A stretch of DNA of 24,303 nt from CBFCZU01 sp965602635 (GTDB lineage Bacteria > Planctomycetota > Phycisphaerae > SM23-33). Positions 1 to 8,017 of the stretch are shown in pieces. The number at the start of each line of letters is the position of its first letter. Position 1 is the stretch's first letter. The notes under the pieces were generated by a model. That model worked only from the letters and a program-made list of their open reading frames with translations. It did no database searches and had not been told where the DNA came from. Both the position numbers and the translations under genes were made by a program. The DNA lies in NCBI GenBank assembly GCA_965602635.1, contig CBFCZU010000036.1, forward strand, positions 1-24,303. The letters run 5' to 3'.

Positions 1-1
1 G

Positions 2-490
2 GCTTCACTGCGGAGGGAAATCTCTGCTCTCAGGTTGCCTGAGTTGGCAGCACAGCGTCAGCAAGAACTCAGCCACAGGATTCGCCTACTTGGCGAGCTG
101 GAAATCAGAGCGAGCCTTAAGCGAGACCGTTGCCGAGGGCGTCTGATCGTCGCGCAAGTGGCCGCAGAGGCTGCGAAGCCGGCGCCCGCTACCACGCCGA
201 CGGACCGCACGCAGGACAAGACGGCCGAAGCTGCCAGCATCCGCGCCCTGAAGCTGGAGCTTGCGGAGGCAACAAGTGAACTTGCCAAGCTTGAGGAAAT
301 GCTGAGGGAGGCGAGGTTGATGCAGAGCGATTTGGCCAGGAAGCAGACCATAGTTGGGCGCTTGGAAAAAAGCGCTGCGGATTATGATGAGTCGCTTCGC
401 ATGGTAAACAGGACGCTGCTGGAGCAGAAAGTGCATCGTCGCGAATACAAGCCGATCCCGGAGCTGATAAGCGTTTTGCCGGTGAGGTGA
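2..490 (+). CDS. C-terminal part of a coiled-coil protein, possibly Wzz/GumC-like (5' end outside window)
   Basis: The frame is open from base 2 with no stop, so the gene starts upstream of the window; the TTG at 35 is internal in that reading and need not be a start. About 162 codons are visible. The fragment is rich in A, E, L, R and K with heptad-like spacing, an Ala/Pro/Thr-rich break in the middle (AKPAPATTP), and a second long helical stretch containing ELAKLEEMLREA. It ends in a proline-containing tail (PIPELISVLPVR). Alternating coiled coil followed by a short Pro-rich end is typical of the periplasmic part of polysaccharide co-polymerases (Wzz/GumC), but no Walker motif or membrane segment is visible here. 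That assignment is an inference; any long coiled-coil protein would fit. Confidence 0.6.
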   Translation, partial: ASLRREISALRLPELAAQRQQELSHRIRLLGELEIRASLKRDRCRGRLIVAQVAAEAAKPAPATTPTDRTQDKTAEAASIRALKLELAEATSELAKLEEMLREARLMQSDLARKQTIVGRLEKSAADYDESLRMVNRTLLEQKVHRREYKPIPELISVLPVR

Positions 491-514
491 TGGGAGCCTT
501 GGTTTGCTCAGGCG

Positions 515-530
515 GAGTCCTCGTGGACTC
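515..530. terminator. Short hairpin after the coiled-coil gene
   Basis: GAGTCC, loop TCGT, GGACTC: a perfect 6-bp stem 25 bases after the stop codon at 488-490. There is no T-run after it, so it is at best a weak terminator. The rest of 491-658 shows no recognisable gene. Confidence 0.3.
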
Positions 531-658
531 AACTACCTAGTCTCTCGCGGAGCCATCAGCGCTTCGTTACGGGGCAGCTGGACTCCTCGGCCGAGAGTGT
601 CCGGGCAGGGATGAGAACTCGACAAGCTGAGAACGGTTTAACGGGAGAGGTGTGGATC

Positions 659-832
659 ATGACTTCCGGAACCAGGAGCGCAACGGCTGCCGCGACGGCA
701 CTGGCCGTTGTGGCGGCGGTGGTGTCGGCAGATGAGGCCCAGTCGCCCGCCTACGGCTACAAGATCGCCCACGCGACGTACCTGGCCGGCGGGTCAGACG
801 CCTTTGTGGTGAAACTCGTGCCCGGGAAGTGA
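659..832 (+). CDS. Small putative secreted or membrane peptide, 57 aa
   Basis: The ATG at 659 is preceded by GGGAGAGG at a suitable distance, which makes it a better start than the upstream in-frame ATG at 611. The peptide begins MTSGTRS and then has a hydrophobic Ala/Val stretch (TALAVVAAVV) ending near SADEA, which resembles a signal peptide with cleavage after the alanine-rich segment. The mature part would be only about 30 residues (SPAYGYKIAHATYLAGGSD...). I do not recognise a family. It could be a real small exported protein or a degraded remnant of a longer secreted protein. It lies upstream of the oxidoreductase gene on the same strand, separated by a hairpin. Confidence 0.4.
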   Translation: MTSGTRSATAAATALAVVAAVVSADEAQSPAYGYKIAHATYLAGGSDAFVVKLVPGK

Positions 833-846
833 CCGGGCGCGGGACA

Positions 847-864
847 GCCGCCCTCCGGGGCGGC
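847..864 (+). promoter_or_regulatory. Hairpin upstream of the oxidoreductase gene (GCCGCCC/GGGCGGC)
   Basis: GCCGCCC (847-853), loop TCCG, GGGCGGC (858-864): a perfect 7-bp GC stem ending 26 bases before the ATG at 891. The same stem sequence lies upstream of the GH123-like gene (5224-5242). It may be a leader structure, or a terminator for the small upstream ORF. Confidence 0.5.
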
Positions 865-890
865 GTGGCATCGTATTTGTGGAGTTTGAT

Positions 891-2111
891 ATGTTACGTT
901 ACGCGGTTGTTGGAGCGGGCGGCTACCCGGGCACGCACATCGAGCGCATCCGCCGGCACGGGCCGGAGCTGGGGTGCGAGCTGGCGGCCGTGGCCATCAG
1001 GCCGCAGGACCGCCGCCCCGGCCAGGCCGAGCAGTTCGCCGCCGACGGCGTCGAGGTCTTCGCCGACGCGGTCGAGATGTTCGACGCGACCGCCGGGCGG
1101 ATCGACGCGGTGTTCGTCCCCACCGGCATCCACACCCACTGCGAGCTGGCGTGCGCGGCCATGGCCCGCGGGCACCACGTGTACCTTGAGAAGCCCCCGG
1201 CCGCGACCGTCCAGGAGGTCGATCGCATGCTCGCCGCCTCGGCCGAGAGCGGCAAAATGTGCTGCCTGGGCGTCCAGTCCATCTTCGGCGAGTCGCTCAA
1301 CCTGGTGAAGTCGCGGATCGTCTCGGGTGAGCTGGGGCAGGTGAAGCGGCTGGCGTGCCGGTCGCGCGCCCCCAGGCCCGACAAGTACTACGCCCGCAAC
1401 GAATGGGCCGGGCGGCTGAAGGTCGGCGACGCGTGGGTTCTCGACGGGCCGTCGAACAACGCCCTGTCGCACCAGATCGCCGACATGCTGTACCTCGCCA
1501 GCCCGGAGCCCCGGACGTTCGCGACGCCGCGGACGGTGCGGGCGGAGCTGTACCACGCCCGCGACATCGAGTCCGAGGACACTTCGTCGATCGAGATACA
1601 CACGGCCGAGGGGGCGGTGGCGTACTTCATCGTCTCCCACTGCGCCGACGCCCACGACAGGCCGCTGATCGAGGTCGAGTGCTCCGCCGGGCGGGCCAGT
1701 TGGGAAGACAGCGGGCTGACGAGAATCGCCTACGCCGACGGGCGCGAAGAGTCGCTGGAGCGCGACTCGGTGCTCCCGCAGGTGCTGGCCCTGGCGAACT
1801 TCACCGAGGCCGTCCGCGCCGGCGACGCCGACCTGCTCAAGTGCGACCTGAGGATGGGTCGGAACTTCACCCTGGCGTTGAACGGCGCGTTCGAGTCGGC
1901 GGGGCGCATCCGGGCGATCCCGGCGGTCTTCTCCCGCCGCGTCGGCGAGGGGCCCGACGGGCGGATCGTCGTCGATGGGATGGACGAGGCAATCCTCCGC
2001 TGCGCGGCCGAGGGAAAGCTCTACTCCGACGTGGGCTGCGAATGGGCCGAGCCGACCGAGCCGTTCGACCTGACCGGGTACAGCCGGTTCCCGCAGCGGT
2101 TCACGCCCTGA
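891..2111 (+). CDS. Gfo/Idh/MocA family NAD(P)-dependent oxidoreductase
   Basis: The predicted 406-aa cytoplasmic enzyme oxidises or reduces a sugar, polyol or related substrate with NAD(P). The N-terminus carries the Rossmann motif MLRYAVVGAGGYPG, and E100-K101-P102 (in VYLEKPPA) is the family's conserved EKP motif, whose lysine is catalytic in characterised members. The C-terminal half, from about residue 125, is the usual alpha/beta substrate domain. The ATG at 891 is chosen over the GTG at 879 because GGAG at 881-884 sits 6 bases before it and the Rossmann strand follows directly. No signal peptide is visible, unlike many planctomycete members that carry a Tat leader. It converges with the isomerase/SGNH operon, which fits a role in sugar breakdown. 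The substrate cannot be told from sequence. Confidence 0.93.
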   Translation: MLRYAVVGAGGYPGTHIERIRRHGPELGCELAAVAIRPQDRRPGQAEQFAADGVEVFADAVEMFDATAGRIDAVFVPTGIHTHCELACAAMARGHHVYLEKPPAATVQEVDRMLAASAESGKMCCLGVQSIFGESLNLVKSRIVSGELGQVKRLACRSRAPRPDKYYARNEWAGRLKVGDAWVLDGPSNNALSHQIADMLYLASPEPRTFATPRTVRAELYHARDIESEDTSSIEIHTAEGAVAYFIVSHCADAHDRPLIEVECSAGRASWEDSGLTRIAYADGREESLERDSVLPQVLALANFTEAVRAGDADLLKCDLRMGRNFTLALNGAFESAGRIRAIPAVFSRRVGEGPDGRIVVDGMDEAILRCAAEGKLYSDVGCEWAEPTEPFDLTGYSRFPQRFTP

Positions 2112-2115
2112 CGCC

Positions 2116-2135
2116 GACCCGCCGCGGCGCGGGTC
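2116..2135. terminator. Shared hairpin between convergent genes
   Basis: GACCCGC (2116-2122), loop CGCGGC, GCGGGTC (2129-2135) lies between the oxidoreductase stop and the last codon of the minus-strand SGNH gene, overlapping the latter's stop codon. A symmetric stem could end transcription from both sides, although there is no T-tract. Confidence 0.5.
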
Positions 2136-2718
2136 ACTTGCCTGCCAGGGCCTTCCTGATGCAGTCGGCGACGGCCTGGGCGAGTATGGCGTACCCGCCG
2201 TCGGTCATGTGCACGCCGTCGTCGCAGACGATCGTCTCGATGCCCGCGGCTATCGCGGCGCCGTGCAGGTCGTTGGTCCGGATGCCGGCGGCCAGCATGA
2301 TCTCCCCGGCCGCGGCGTTATAGGCGTCCACGTCGGCGTTGTGGCGGTCGAACTCCTTCACCGCGTTGTGGCGGGCGTCGATGACGGCCGTGGACGACGC
2401 CCAGACGGGCAGCGCCCCGCAGGCCGCCAGCCGCCGGGCGATCTCCGTGAGGTTCCGGCGGTACCGCTCCAGCGGCACCTGATGGGCCCGGGTGTCGCGG
2501 GCGACCTTCAGGTCGTGCAGCCCGCAGTTGAGGTGGACCACGTCGGCGCCCGCCTCCGCCAGCCAGGCGTCCATGTTGGCCAGCACGTTGTCGCTGTCGC
2601 CGCCGTTGCCGGGGTTGTGGGTCAGCTCCGCCTCGCCGGCAAGCAGCTCCGCCGCCGGCGGCGTGTAGCCGATCGAGATCGAGTCGCCGACGATCAGGAC
2701 GCGGGGTCTATCGGTCAT
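2134..2718 (-). CDS. SGNH/GDSL-family hydrolase
   Basis: A 194-aa protein with the SGNH blocks in order: G11-D12-S13 (nucleophile serine, block I), a Gly/Asn segment NPGNGGDSDN (block II), N64 in NCGLHD (block III), and D167-G-V-H170 (block V, the Asp-His pair). Family members are esterases, lipases or carbohydrate acetylesterases; the substrate here is unknown. No signal peptide is seen, so it is probably cytoplasmic. It is the third gene of a minus-strand operon, 15 bases after the isomerase gene. Deacetylation of an acetylated sugar is plausible in that context but is an inference. Confidence 0.9.
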   Translation of the reverse strand: MTDRPRVLIVGDSISIGYTPPAAELLAGEAELTHNPGNGGDSDNVLANMDAWLAEAGADVVHLNCGLHDLKVARDTRAHQVPLERYRRNLTEIARRLAACGALPVWASSTAVIDARHNAVKEFDRHNADVDAYNAAAGEIMLAAGIRTNDLHGAAIAAGIETIVCDDGVHMTDGGYAILAQAVADCIRKALAGK

Positions 2719-2733
2719 GTCGGGTCCATCCTG

Positions 2734-3540
2734 TCAGAGAAGCTTCTTGAGGAACTCGGCGTACGCCGGCAGGGCCACTTCGGCGTCGGGCAGTTCGGGG
2801 TGCCACTTCTTCTCCCACTCGAGCGTCAGGTAGCCGTCGTATCCGCCGCCTTTCAGCAGTGAGATCATCTCAGCCAGCGGCACGTCGCCCTCTTCGGGCA
2901 TGCAGTACTCGTGCTTTCCGTCGGGGGTGGTGCGCGAGCTCTTGACGTGCACGGCCACGGTGACCGCGCCGAGGTTGGCGTATGATTCGGCGGGCGTCTC
3001 GCCGCCGACGCGGAACGGATGGTGCAGGTCCCACAGCACGCCGACGTTCGGCACGCCCGCCTTGGCGACGACGTCCGCCAGCGGCGCGGTGGCTGTCCAG
3101 TCGTCGTGTGTCTCCACCGCCACGGTCACGTCCTTGCCCGCCTTCTCGGCCATGCGCTTGAGCGTATCGGCGGCCTGGTCCATGGCCTGATCGAGCGGCG
3201 TGTCGCCCAGCTCGCCGCCGAAGACGCGGATGATGGGCGCGCCGAACCGCCGGCAGAGCCGCCCGTACTCGCCCACCTCGGCGAGGTGTTTCTTGCGCCT
3301 GTCCGGGTTGGAGTCGAACATCACCGCGCCGCTGGAGAACGCCGAAACCTTCAGCCCCGCCGCGGCGATCTTCTCGGCCGTGCGGTCCGCGCCGGAGGTG
3401 AACTCGTCCAGCCGCCAGACTTCCATCTCGTCGCCCAGCCCGCGGAAGTCGATGCCCTCGTAGCCGTTGGCGGCGAGCAGCTCCAGGATGCCTTCCAGCG
3501 GCCGGCCGGGGAACGCCAGTGTCGTGCACGCCATCTTCAT
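2734..3540 (-). CDS. Sugar phosphate isomerase/epimerase-type TIM-barrel protein
   Basis: A 268-aa protein of the AP-endonuclease-2/xylose isomerase-like TIM-barrel family. The start region (TTLAFPGRPL...GYEGIDFRG) and a likely metal-binding set are all present: E143 in VAVETHDD, D171 in LWDLHHP, H198 in VHVK and E241 in LTLEWE. The length is normal for the family. The ATG at 3540 lies 2 bases after the stop of the DUF2723 gene, and its GAGGAG ribosome site lies inside the end of that gene, so the two are probably translationally coupled. Members interconvert keto-sugars, inositol derivatives or oxidised sugars, and they commonly sit beside Gfo/Idh/MocA genes, as here. The exact substrate is unknown. 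Confidence 0.9.
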   Translation of the reverse strand: MKMACTTLAFPGRPLEGILELLAANGYEGIDFRGLGDEMEVWRLDEFTSGADRTAEKIAAAGLKVSAFSSGAVMFDSNPDRRKKHLAEVGEYGRLCRRFGAPIIRVFGGELGDTPLDQAMDQAADTLKRMAEKAGKDVTVAVETHDDWTATAPLADVVAKAGVPNVGVLWDLHHPFRVGGETPAESYANLGAVTVAVHVKSSRTTPDGKHEYCMPEEGDVPLAEMISLLKGGGYDGYLTLEWEKKWHPELPDAEVALPAYAEFLKKLL

Positions 3541-3542
3541 GG

Positions 3543-5114
3543 TCAGTCATTCTCCTCTGCGCCCGGGCGGCGCTTCAGCAGGTACAGGCTGCCGGCCCGT
3601 TCGAAGTCGAACCGGGCGCGATCGGTCAATGCCTTGGGACAATAGGGCTCGACGCGGGAGACGACGTACAGCGGCCTGTCGCCCACGGCCGAGAGGAACG
3701 CCTCCAGGTCGGCGTCGGGGTGGGGGACGGGCCAGGGCTCGTGCCCGCCCAGGAGCGTCACGTCGCCGCGCAAGTGCCCGACCCGCCGGGCGGCGGCCAG
3801 GGGGTAGTACGCCGTCGCGTCGGCCAGGATGAACGCCGCCTCCGGCACGTCCTGGGCGCCCGAAAGGCAGTCGGCGGCGAAGTTCGCGGCTGAGGGCTCG
3901 TTGTGCTTCCACGGCACGAGCCAGTAGCGGCCTTCGTCGCGCCCGGGCAGCTCGCGCGGGCGGGCCATATCGACGCCGGCTGTCCTGGCGATCCCTGGTG
4001 CGGCTGCGTATGCCATCGGGGCCGCGACCAGCCAGCCGACGACGACGGCCGCCGCCACGCGCTCGGCGACCTTGCCCAGGCGGGCGATCTCGGCCAGCCC
4101 AACGCCCGCCAGTACGGTCAGCATCGCCAGCGACGGCAGGAAGAAGGTGAACTGATCGGGCACGTCGTACCGCAGGACGAACAGCAGGTGGATGCCCGCC
4201 AGCGCGAGCATCGCCGCCGCCACGCCGCCGCCCGCTCGCCGCCGAAGCACCCACGCCCCGACCACGAACAGCAGTTGCGGACCGAGGAGGTTGATGAGCA
4301 TCAGCAGCATGTTGGCCTTGCGGACCGCGCCCCATTCCAGGGCGGCGTTCAGCACCCTGCCCTGGTAGCCGGCCCCGAACAGGGCCGAGCCTATCGCCTC
4401 GCCGACGCCCGCCCCGCCGGCCAGCTCGGCGACGATCAGCGCCAGGTACAGGGCGGCACCGAGCAGGTATGCCCCAGCCGCCGCCGCCAGCGACCATGCG
4501 GGCAGGCGCCGCCGGGCAAGCAGGACGATCGTCACCGCCAGATAGACCGGCAGCGGCAGCAGGGCGAAGTTGTGCAGGCACAGCCCCAGCCCCGAGACCA
4601 GCGCCAGGGCGATGAGCTTGCCCGCCCGCGGCCGGCGGAGCAGCGCAACCAGCAGCCAGAGCTCGGCGGTGAACCCCGCCAGCGACCAGGTGTATACCTC
4701 GGCGACGGTCGCCAGCCACCACGGCGTGTGCGCCAGGGCGATCATGCCGGCAGCCGCGGCCGCGACCCACCGCCGCCCCGTCAGCAGCAGGCACACCGCG
4801 GCGATGTTCGCGCACGCCACCGCCATGCCCAGCCCGCTGAAGAAGTTCAGCCGGGCCGGGAAGCTCGCGATCGGCACGAACTTCAACAGCCAGCCGGCGA
4901 TGATGTACAACGGATGGGCCAGCGCCAGCCCCAGGTGCCCGCGCAGGTCAAAGGCCGCGGCGCGGTACTGAAACATGCCGCTGTCCTGCCAGCTCACGCC
5001 CCTCTGGCAGGTGGCGGCGTAGAGGACAGCCGCGGCCAGCAGCACCGCCCACCACAGCCGCCGCGCCGAGGGCGGCGAGCCGGTGTCGGATCGTAGTTGG
5101 GCGGGCGCGTTCAT
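3543..5114 (-). CDS. DUF2723-type multi-pass membrane protein (possible GT-C glycosyltransferase)
   Basis: A 523-aa protein with a short cytoplasmic N-terminus, then many hydrophobic segments (from LWWAVLLAAAVLY onward, roughly ten) and a soluble C-terminal tail of about 130 residues. The N-terminal signature SWQDSG (residues 41-46), followed by H67-P68-L-Y and later AEVYTW, matches the DUF2723 pattern (W-x-D-S, HPxxYP, EVY). The family is related to protein O-mannosyltransferases and includes eukaryotic TMEM260, so transfer from a lipid-linked sugar on the outer face of the membrane is likely but unproven for bacteria. It is first in the minus-strand operon. There is no Shine-Dalgarno sequence before the ATG; a -10-like TAGTAT lies 9 bases upstream, suggesting a leaderless mRNA. 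Confidence 0.82.
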   Translation of the reverse strand: MNAPAQLRSDTGSPPSARRLWWAVLLAAAVLYAATCQRGVSWQDSGMFQYRAAAFDLRGHLGLALAHPLYIIAGWLLKFVPIASFPARLNFFSGLGMAVACANIAAVCLLLTGRRWVAAAAAGMIALAHTPWWLATVAEVYTWSLAGFTAELWLLVALLRRPRAGKLIALALVSGLGLCLHNFALLPLPVYLAVTIVLLARRRLPAWSLAAAAGAYLLGAALYLALIVAELAGGAGVGEAIGSALFGAGYQGRVLNAALEWGAVRKANMLLMLINLLGPQLLFVVGAWVLRRRAGGGVAAAMLALAGIHLLFVLRYDVPDQFTFFLPSLAMLTVLAGVGLAEIARLGKVAERVAAAVVVGWLVAAPMAYAAAPGIARTAGVDMARPRELPGRDEGRYWLVPWKHNEPSAANFAADCLSGAQDVPEAAFILADATAYYPLAAARRVGHLRGDVTLLGGHEPWPVPHPDADLEAFLSAVGDRPLYVVSRVEPYCPKALTDRARFDFERAGSLYLLKRRPGAEEND

Positions 5115-5123
5115 GTGCGCAAC

Positions 5124-5129
5124 ATACTA
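5124..5129 (-). promoter_or_regulatory. Candidate -10 box for a leaderless DUF2723 transcript
   Basis: On the minus strand TAGTAT ends 9 bases before the ATG at 5114, which would place the transcription start at or next to the start codon. The -35 region is poor (TGGCAA at a 17-base spacing), so this is tentative. Confidence 0.35.
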
Positions 5130-5223
5130 TCGGGCTGGGGGCGGGCTTGCCATAGCCGCCGGCGGCGACTGGGCACTTGCGGGCGGGCGCCGAGGCGCGG
5201 AGAATGTGGCCGCTGTCAACGGG

Positions 5224-5242
5224 GCCGCCCGCAGGGGGCGGC
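5224..5242 (+). promoter_or_regulatory. Hairpin upstream of the GH123-like gene (GCCGCCC/GGGCGGC)
   Basis: GCCGCCC (5224-5230), loop GCAGG, GGGCGGC (5236-5242), ending 22 bases before the ATG at 5265. The stem is identical to that at 847-864. The ribosome site AGGAG (5254-5258) stays outside the stem. Confidence 0.5.
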
Positions 5243-5264
5243 AATCTCTACACAGGAGTCAACC

Positions 5265-7136
5265 ATGAAACCAAGGCATCTGACCATCTGGCTGTCGGCG
5301 GCTGTGGTTGTGTCTCTGGCGGGGTGCCGCGCGCAGGCACCGGCCGGCGCTGACTTGTCCCGTCCCGCGACGCCGCGCTGCATCCTCTGGGCAATACCGG
5401 GCGAGCTGCGGATCGACCCGATAACGGGCAAGCCCCACAACCCGCACGTCCGCGACCGCGACTGGCGCGAGGCCAACAGCGTCTGGTCGGCCGCGGAGAA
5501 GACCGTTTCCCTGGCCGGGGCGAGGAACGAGTGGCTCGGCTTCCAGCTCATCATAGAGGCGGCCGGCGAGGACCTGAGATACGTCAACGTCAAGTTCACC
5601 GACCTGACCGGCCCGGGCGGGCGAAAGATCCCCGCCCGCGACGTCAAGCTCTTCCGCGTCTGGTACACCGAGGTCACCGAGCCCTCGCGCAGCTTCGACG
5701 CCCGCGGCGGCTACCAGAGCTTCAACGCCCTGGGCGTGCCCTCGGTGGGGACGGGCTGGTACGGCGACGCCCTGATTCCCTTCCACGTCCGCGGCTGGGG
5801 CGGGCGGTTCAGCGTCGCCAAGGGGCGCAACCAGGCCGTCTGGGCTGACGTGAAGGTCGCCAAGAAGCTCCCCGCCGGAACGTACCGCGGCAAGGTCACC
5901 GTCCGCGCCGACCGGGCGGCCGCGGTCGAGGCCAACGTCGCCCTGACCGTCTGGGACTTCGATATCCCCGACAAGCTCAACGCCCGCGGCGAGGGGCCGC
6001 TATACCGGGCCACCATACCCAGCATGTGGGGCGTCAGGGCCGACAGCGACAGGGGAATGAAGATCGAGCGCCAGTTCTTCCGCATGGCCAGGGCGCACAG
6101 GTTCATCCCCTACATCTACGACTGCTTCCCCAAGGTCGAGGGCGAGGGGTTGGAGATCAAGATCGACTGGACCTCCCACGACAAGCGCTTCGGACCCTAT
6201 TTCGACGGATCGGCCTTCGACGACAAGATCCCCATCCAGCAGTGGAACGTGCCGGTGGACACGTACTGGCCCAGTTCCCGCGGCTGGGCGGACAGCCGGC
6301 CGAAGGACTACTACGGGCGGATCTCGCGGGTAATCCAGCAGTACGACGAGCACTTCAAGGCCAAGGGGTGGAAGCCGCGGATGTACGTCTTCTTCCAGGG
6401 GCTCGACGAGCCCAGCACGGAGGAGCGCTTCGCCAAGGTCGTCAAGGTGGCCCAGGCCGTCAAGGAAGGCAGCAAACGGGTCAAGGTCCGCCACGACTTC
6501 TACACCGCCTTCGCCGAGGGCGACAAGATGATCGAGCGCTTCCGCGGCTCGATCGACATCTGGTGCATCTCGTCGTGCTTCTACCCGGTCGAGGCCCTCC
6601 AGGCCCGACAGGCAAAGGGCGAGGAGGCGTGGTATTACCAGGGGGCCGAGCCCTGGGTCGGCGCCGAGAACCTCGACAACGAGGCCATCGGGCTGCGGAC
6701 GTGGGCGTGGATCGCCTGGAAGTACCGCGTGGACTGCTGGCACAACTGGTGCTCGGGTCGGTGGGGCGGCGAGAACATATTCGTCTGGCCGAACAACGGC
6801 GGCAGCCGCGGCGCCTGGCGGCCTAACGGCAACGGCGTGATGGTTTACCCGGGCATACTCTTCGGGGTCGATGAGCTGTTCCCGTCGGTCCGGCTCAAGG
6901 CCTACCGGCGGGGCAACACCGACTACGAGTACATGGTGCTGCTGAAGAAGCTGGGGCAGGGCAAGACGGCCGACGATATCGTCAACTCGATCGTCCGCAA
7001 GGCACTGGGCGAGGCGGGCAACGACAAGTCGCTTATCGGCAAGTTCGGCGACTGGAGCCACGACCCCGACGAGTGGGTCAAGGCCCGCGCCAAGCTGGCG
7101 GCGGCGATACTCGAGGCCAGGAAGGCGGCGCCGTGA
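5265..7136 (+). CDS. GH123-like / DUF4091-domain lipoprotein
   Basis: A 623-aa protein starting at ATG 5265, which has AGGAG 6 bases upstream; the longer in-frame extension to 5097 is Arg-rich and non-conserved in appearance. Residues 1-21 form a lipoprotein signal peptide ending in the lipobox LAGC (C21). A beta-rich N-terminal domain (about 30-270) is followed by a TIM-barrel-like part with D381-E382-P383; an adjacent Asp-Glu pair is the catalytic feature of GH123 beta-N-acetylgalactosaminidases. The C-terminal signature (PSVRLKAYRRGNTDYEYM) is the usual DUF4091 ending. It probably acts in the periplasm or on the outer membrane on amino-sugar glycans. The stop overlaps the start of the amidase gene (GTGA), so the two are co-translated. 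The hexosaminidase specificity is inferred. Confidence 0.88.
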   Translation: MKPRHLTIWLSAAVVVSLAGCRAQAPAGADLSRPATPRCILWAIPGELRIDPITGKPHNPHVRDRDWREANSVWSAAEKTVSLAGARNEWLGFQLIIEAAGEDLRYVNVKFTDLTGPGGRKIPARDVKLFRVWYTEVTEPSRSFDARGGYQSFNALGVPSVGTGWYGDALIPFHVRGWGGRFSVAKGRNQAVWADVKVAKKLPAGTYRGKVTVRADRAAAVEANVALTVWDFDIPDKLNARGEGPLYRATIPSMWGVRADSDRGMKIERQFFRMARAHRFIPYIYDCFPKVEGEGLEIKIDWTSHDKRFGPYFDGSAFDDKIPIQQWNVPVDTYWPSSRGWADSRPKDYYGRISRVIQQYDEHFKAKGWKPRMYVFFQGLDEPSTEERFAKVVKVAQAVKEGSKRVKVRHDFYTAFAEGDKMIERFRGSIDIWCISSCFYPVEALQARQAKGEEAWYYQGAEPWVGAENLDNEAIGLRTWAWIAWKYRVDCWHNWCSGRWGGENIFVWPNNGGSRGAWRPNGNGVMVYPGILFGVDELFPSVRLKAYRRGNTDYEYMVLLKKLGQGKTADDIVNSIVRKALGEAGNDKSLIGKFGDWSHDPDEWVKARAKLAAAILEARKAAP

Positions 7137-8017
7137 TCGAGATCGCCAGCGACGAATTCGTCTGCGAGCTTGGGGCGGATACGCCGGCGGCGGTGGAGGT
7201 GGCGCCCGGCTCGACGCTGCGGATTCACTGCCGAAACGCCGGCGACCGCGACGTGGGGCCCGGTCCGGTGCGGGCGCCGGACGCCAACCCCGGCACCGGG
7301 CCGGTGGCCGTGACAGGCGCCCAGCCCGGGGCGGCGCTGAAGTTCGAGATCCTCGACGTCGTGCCGGAGTCGCCCGGGTACATCTCGGCCGGGTGGAAGG
7401 GCGGCTCGCAGGCGGTGGAGATCCGCGGCGGGGCGGCGATCTTCCACGGCATCGAGATACCCGTCCGGGCGATGATCGGCGTGCTGGGCGTCGCCCCGGC
7501 GGCAGGGGCGTGGAACACCATGGACGCCGGGCCGTTCGGCGGCAACATGGACACCAACGACGTCGCCCCACGGGCGGCCGTGTATCTGCCCGTATTCCAG
7601 CCTGGCGGGAAGTTCATCATCGGCGACGTGCACGCCGTCATGGGCGACGGCGAGATCGGCGGGCAGGGGCTAGAGGTCGCCGCCACCGTCACACTCCGCG
7701 TGGGCGTCGAGCCGGAGCCGATCTCCGACCACGTGTACATCTACCGCGACGACAGGCTGATGATCGTGGGCGCGGCCGAGAGGGTCGAGGACGCCGTCAA
7801 GGACGCCGCGGTCGCCATGATGAAGGTCATCGAGAAGGCCGGCATCATGGACGAGTTCCAGGCGATGAAGTTCCTCGGCCTGGCGGGCGAGACGCTCTTC
7901 GGCCAGCACTGCTGCCCGATAAAGACCGTCCGCGTCGCCGTTCCGCTGAAGCACCTGCCGGCCCTGCGGCCTGCCGTGCTCGGGGAAAACGAGAAAAAAC
8001 CTGGATTTCAAGTTTGA
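7133..8017 (+). CDS. Acetamidase/formamidase (FmdA/AmdA) family protein
   Basis: A 294-aa protein. Start GTG 7133 overlaps the stop of the preceding gene (GTGA). Family hallmarks are PNPGTGPVAVTGAQPG in the N-terminal part, then HGIEIPVRAMIGVLGVAP, GPFGGNMDTN, and GDVHAVMGDGEI, which is the most characteristic. The family hydrolyses small amides such as formamide or acetamide to ammonia and the acid. Co-translation with an amino-sugar-glycan hydrolase suggests nitrogen release from amide by-products, an inference. The last residues (GENEKKPGFQV) are encoded by noticeably A-rich DNA, unlike the rest of the gene. The stop codon overlaps the -35 box of the next operon's promoter, so the 3' end may have been replaced when that cassette arrived. 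Confidence 0.9.
   Translation: MIEIASDEFVCELGADTPAAVEVAPGSTLRIHCRNAGDRDVGPGPVRAPDANPGTGPVAVTGAQPGAALKFEILDVVPESPGYISAGWKGGSQAVEIRGGAAIFHGIEIPVRAMIGVLGVAPAAGAWNTMDAGPFGGNMDTNDVAPRAAVYLPVFQPGGKFIIGDVHAVMGDGEIGGQGLEVAATVTLRVGVEPEPISDHVYIYRDDRLMIVGAAERVEDAVKDAAVAMMKVIEKAGIMDEFQAMKFLGLAGETLFGQHCCPIKTVRVAVPLKHLPALRPAVLGENEKKPGFQV

Noticed and set aside
5097..5264. Upstream extension of the GH123-like gene to the start at 5097
   Set aside because: It adds 56 Arg/Gly-rich residues before a clear lipoprotein signal peptide and would include the leader hairpin; the ATG at 5265 has AGGAG.
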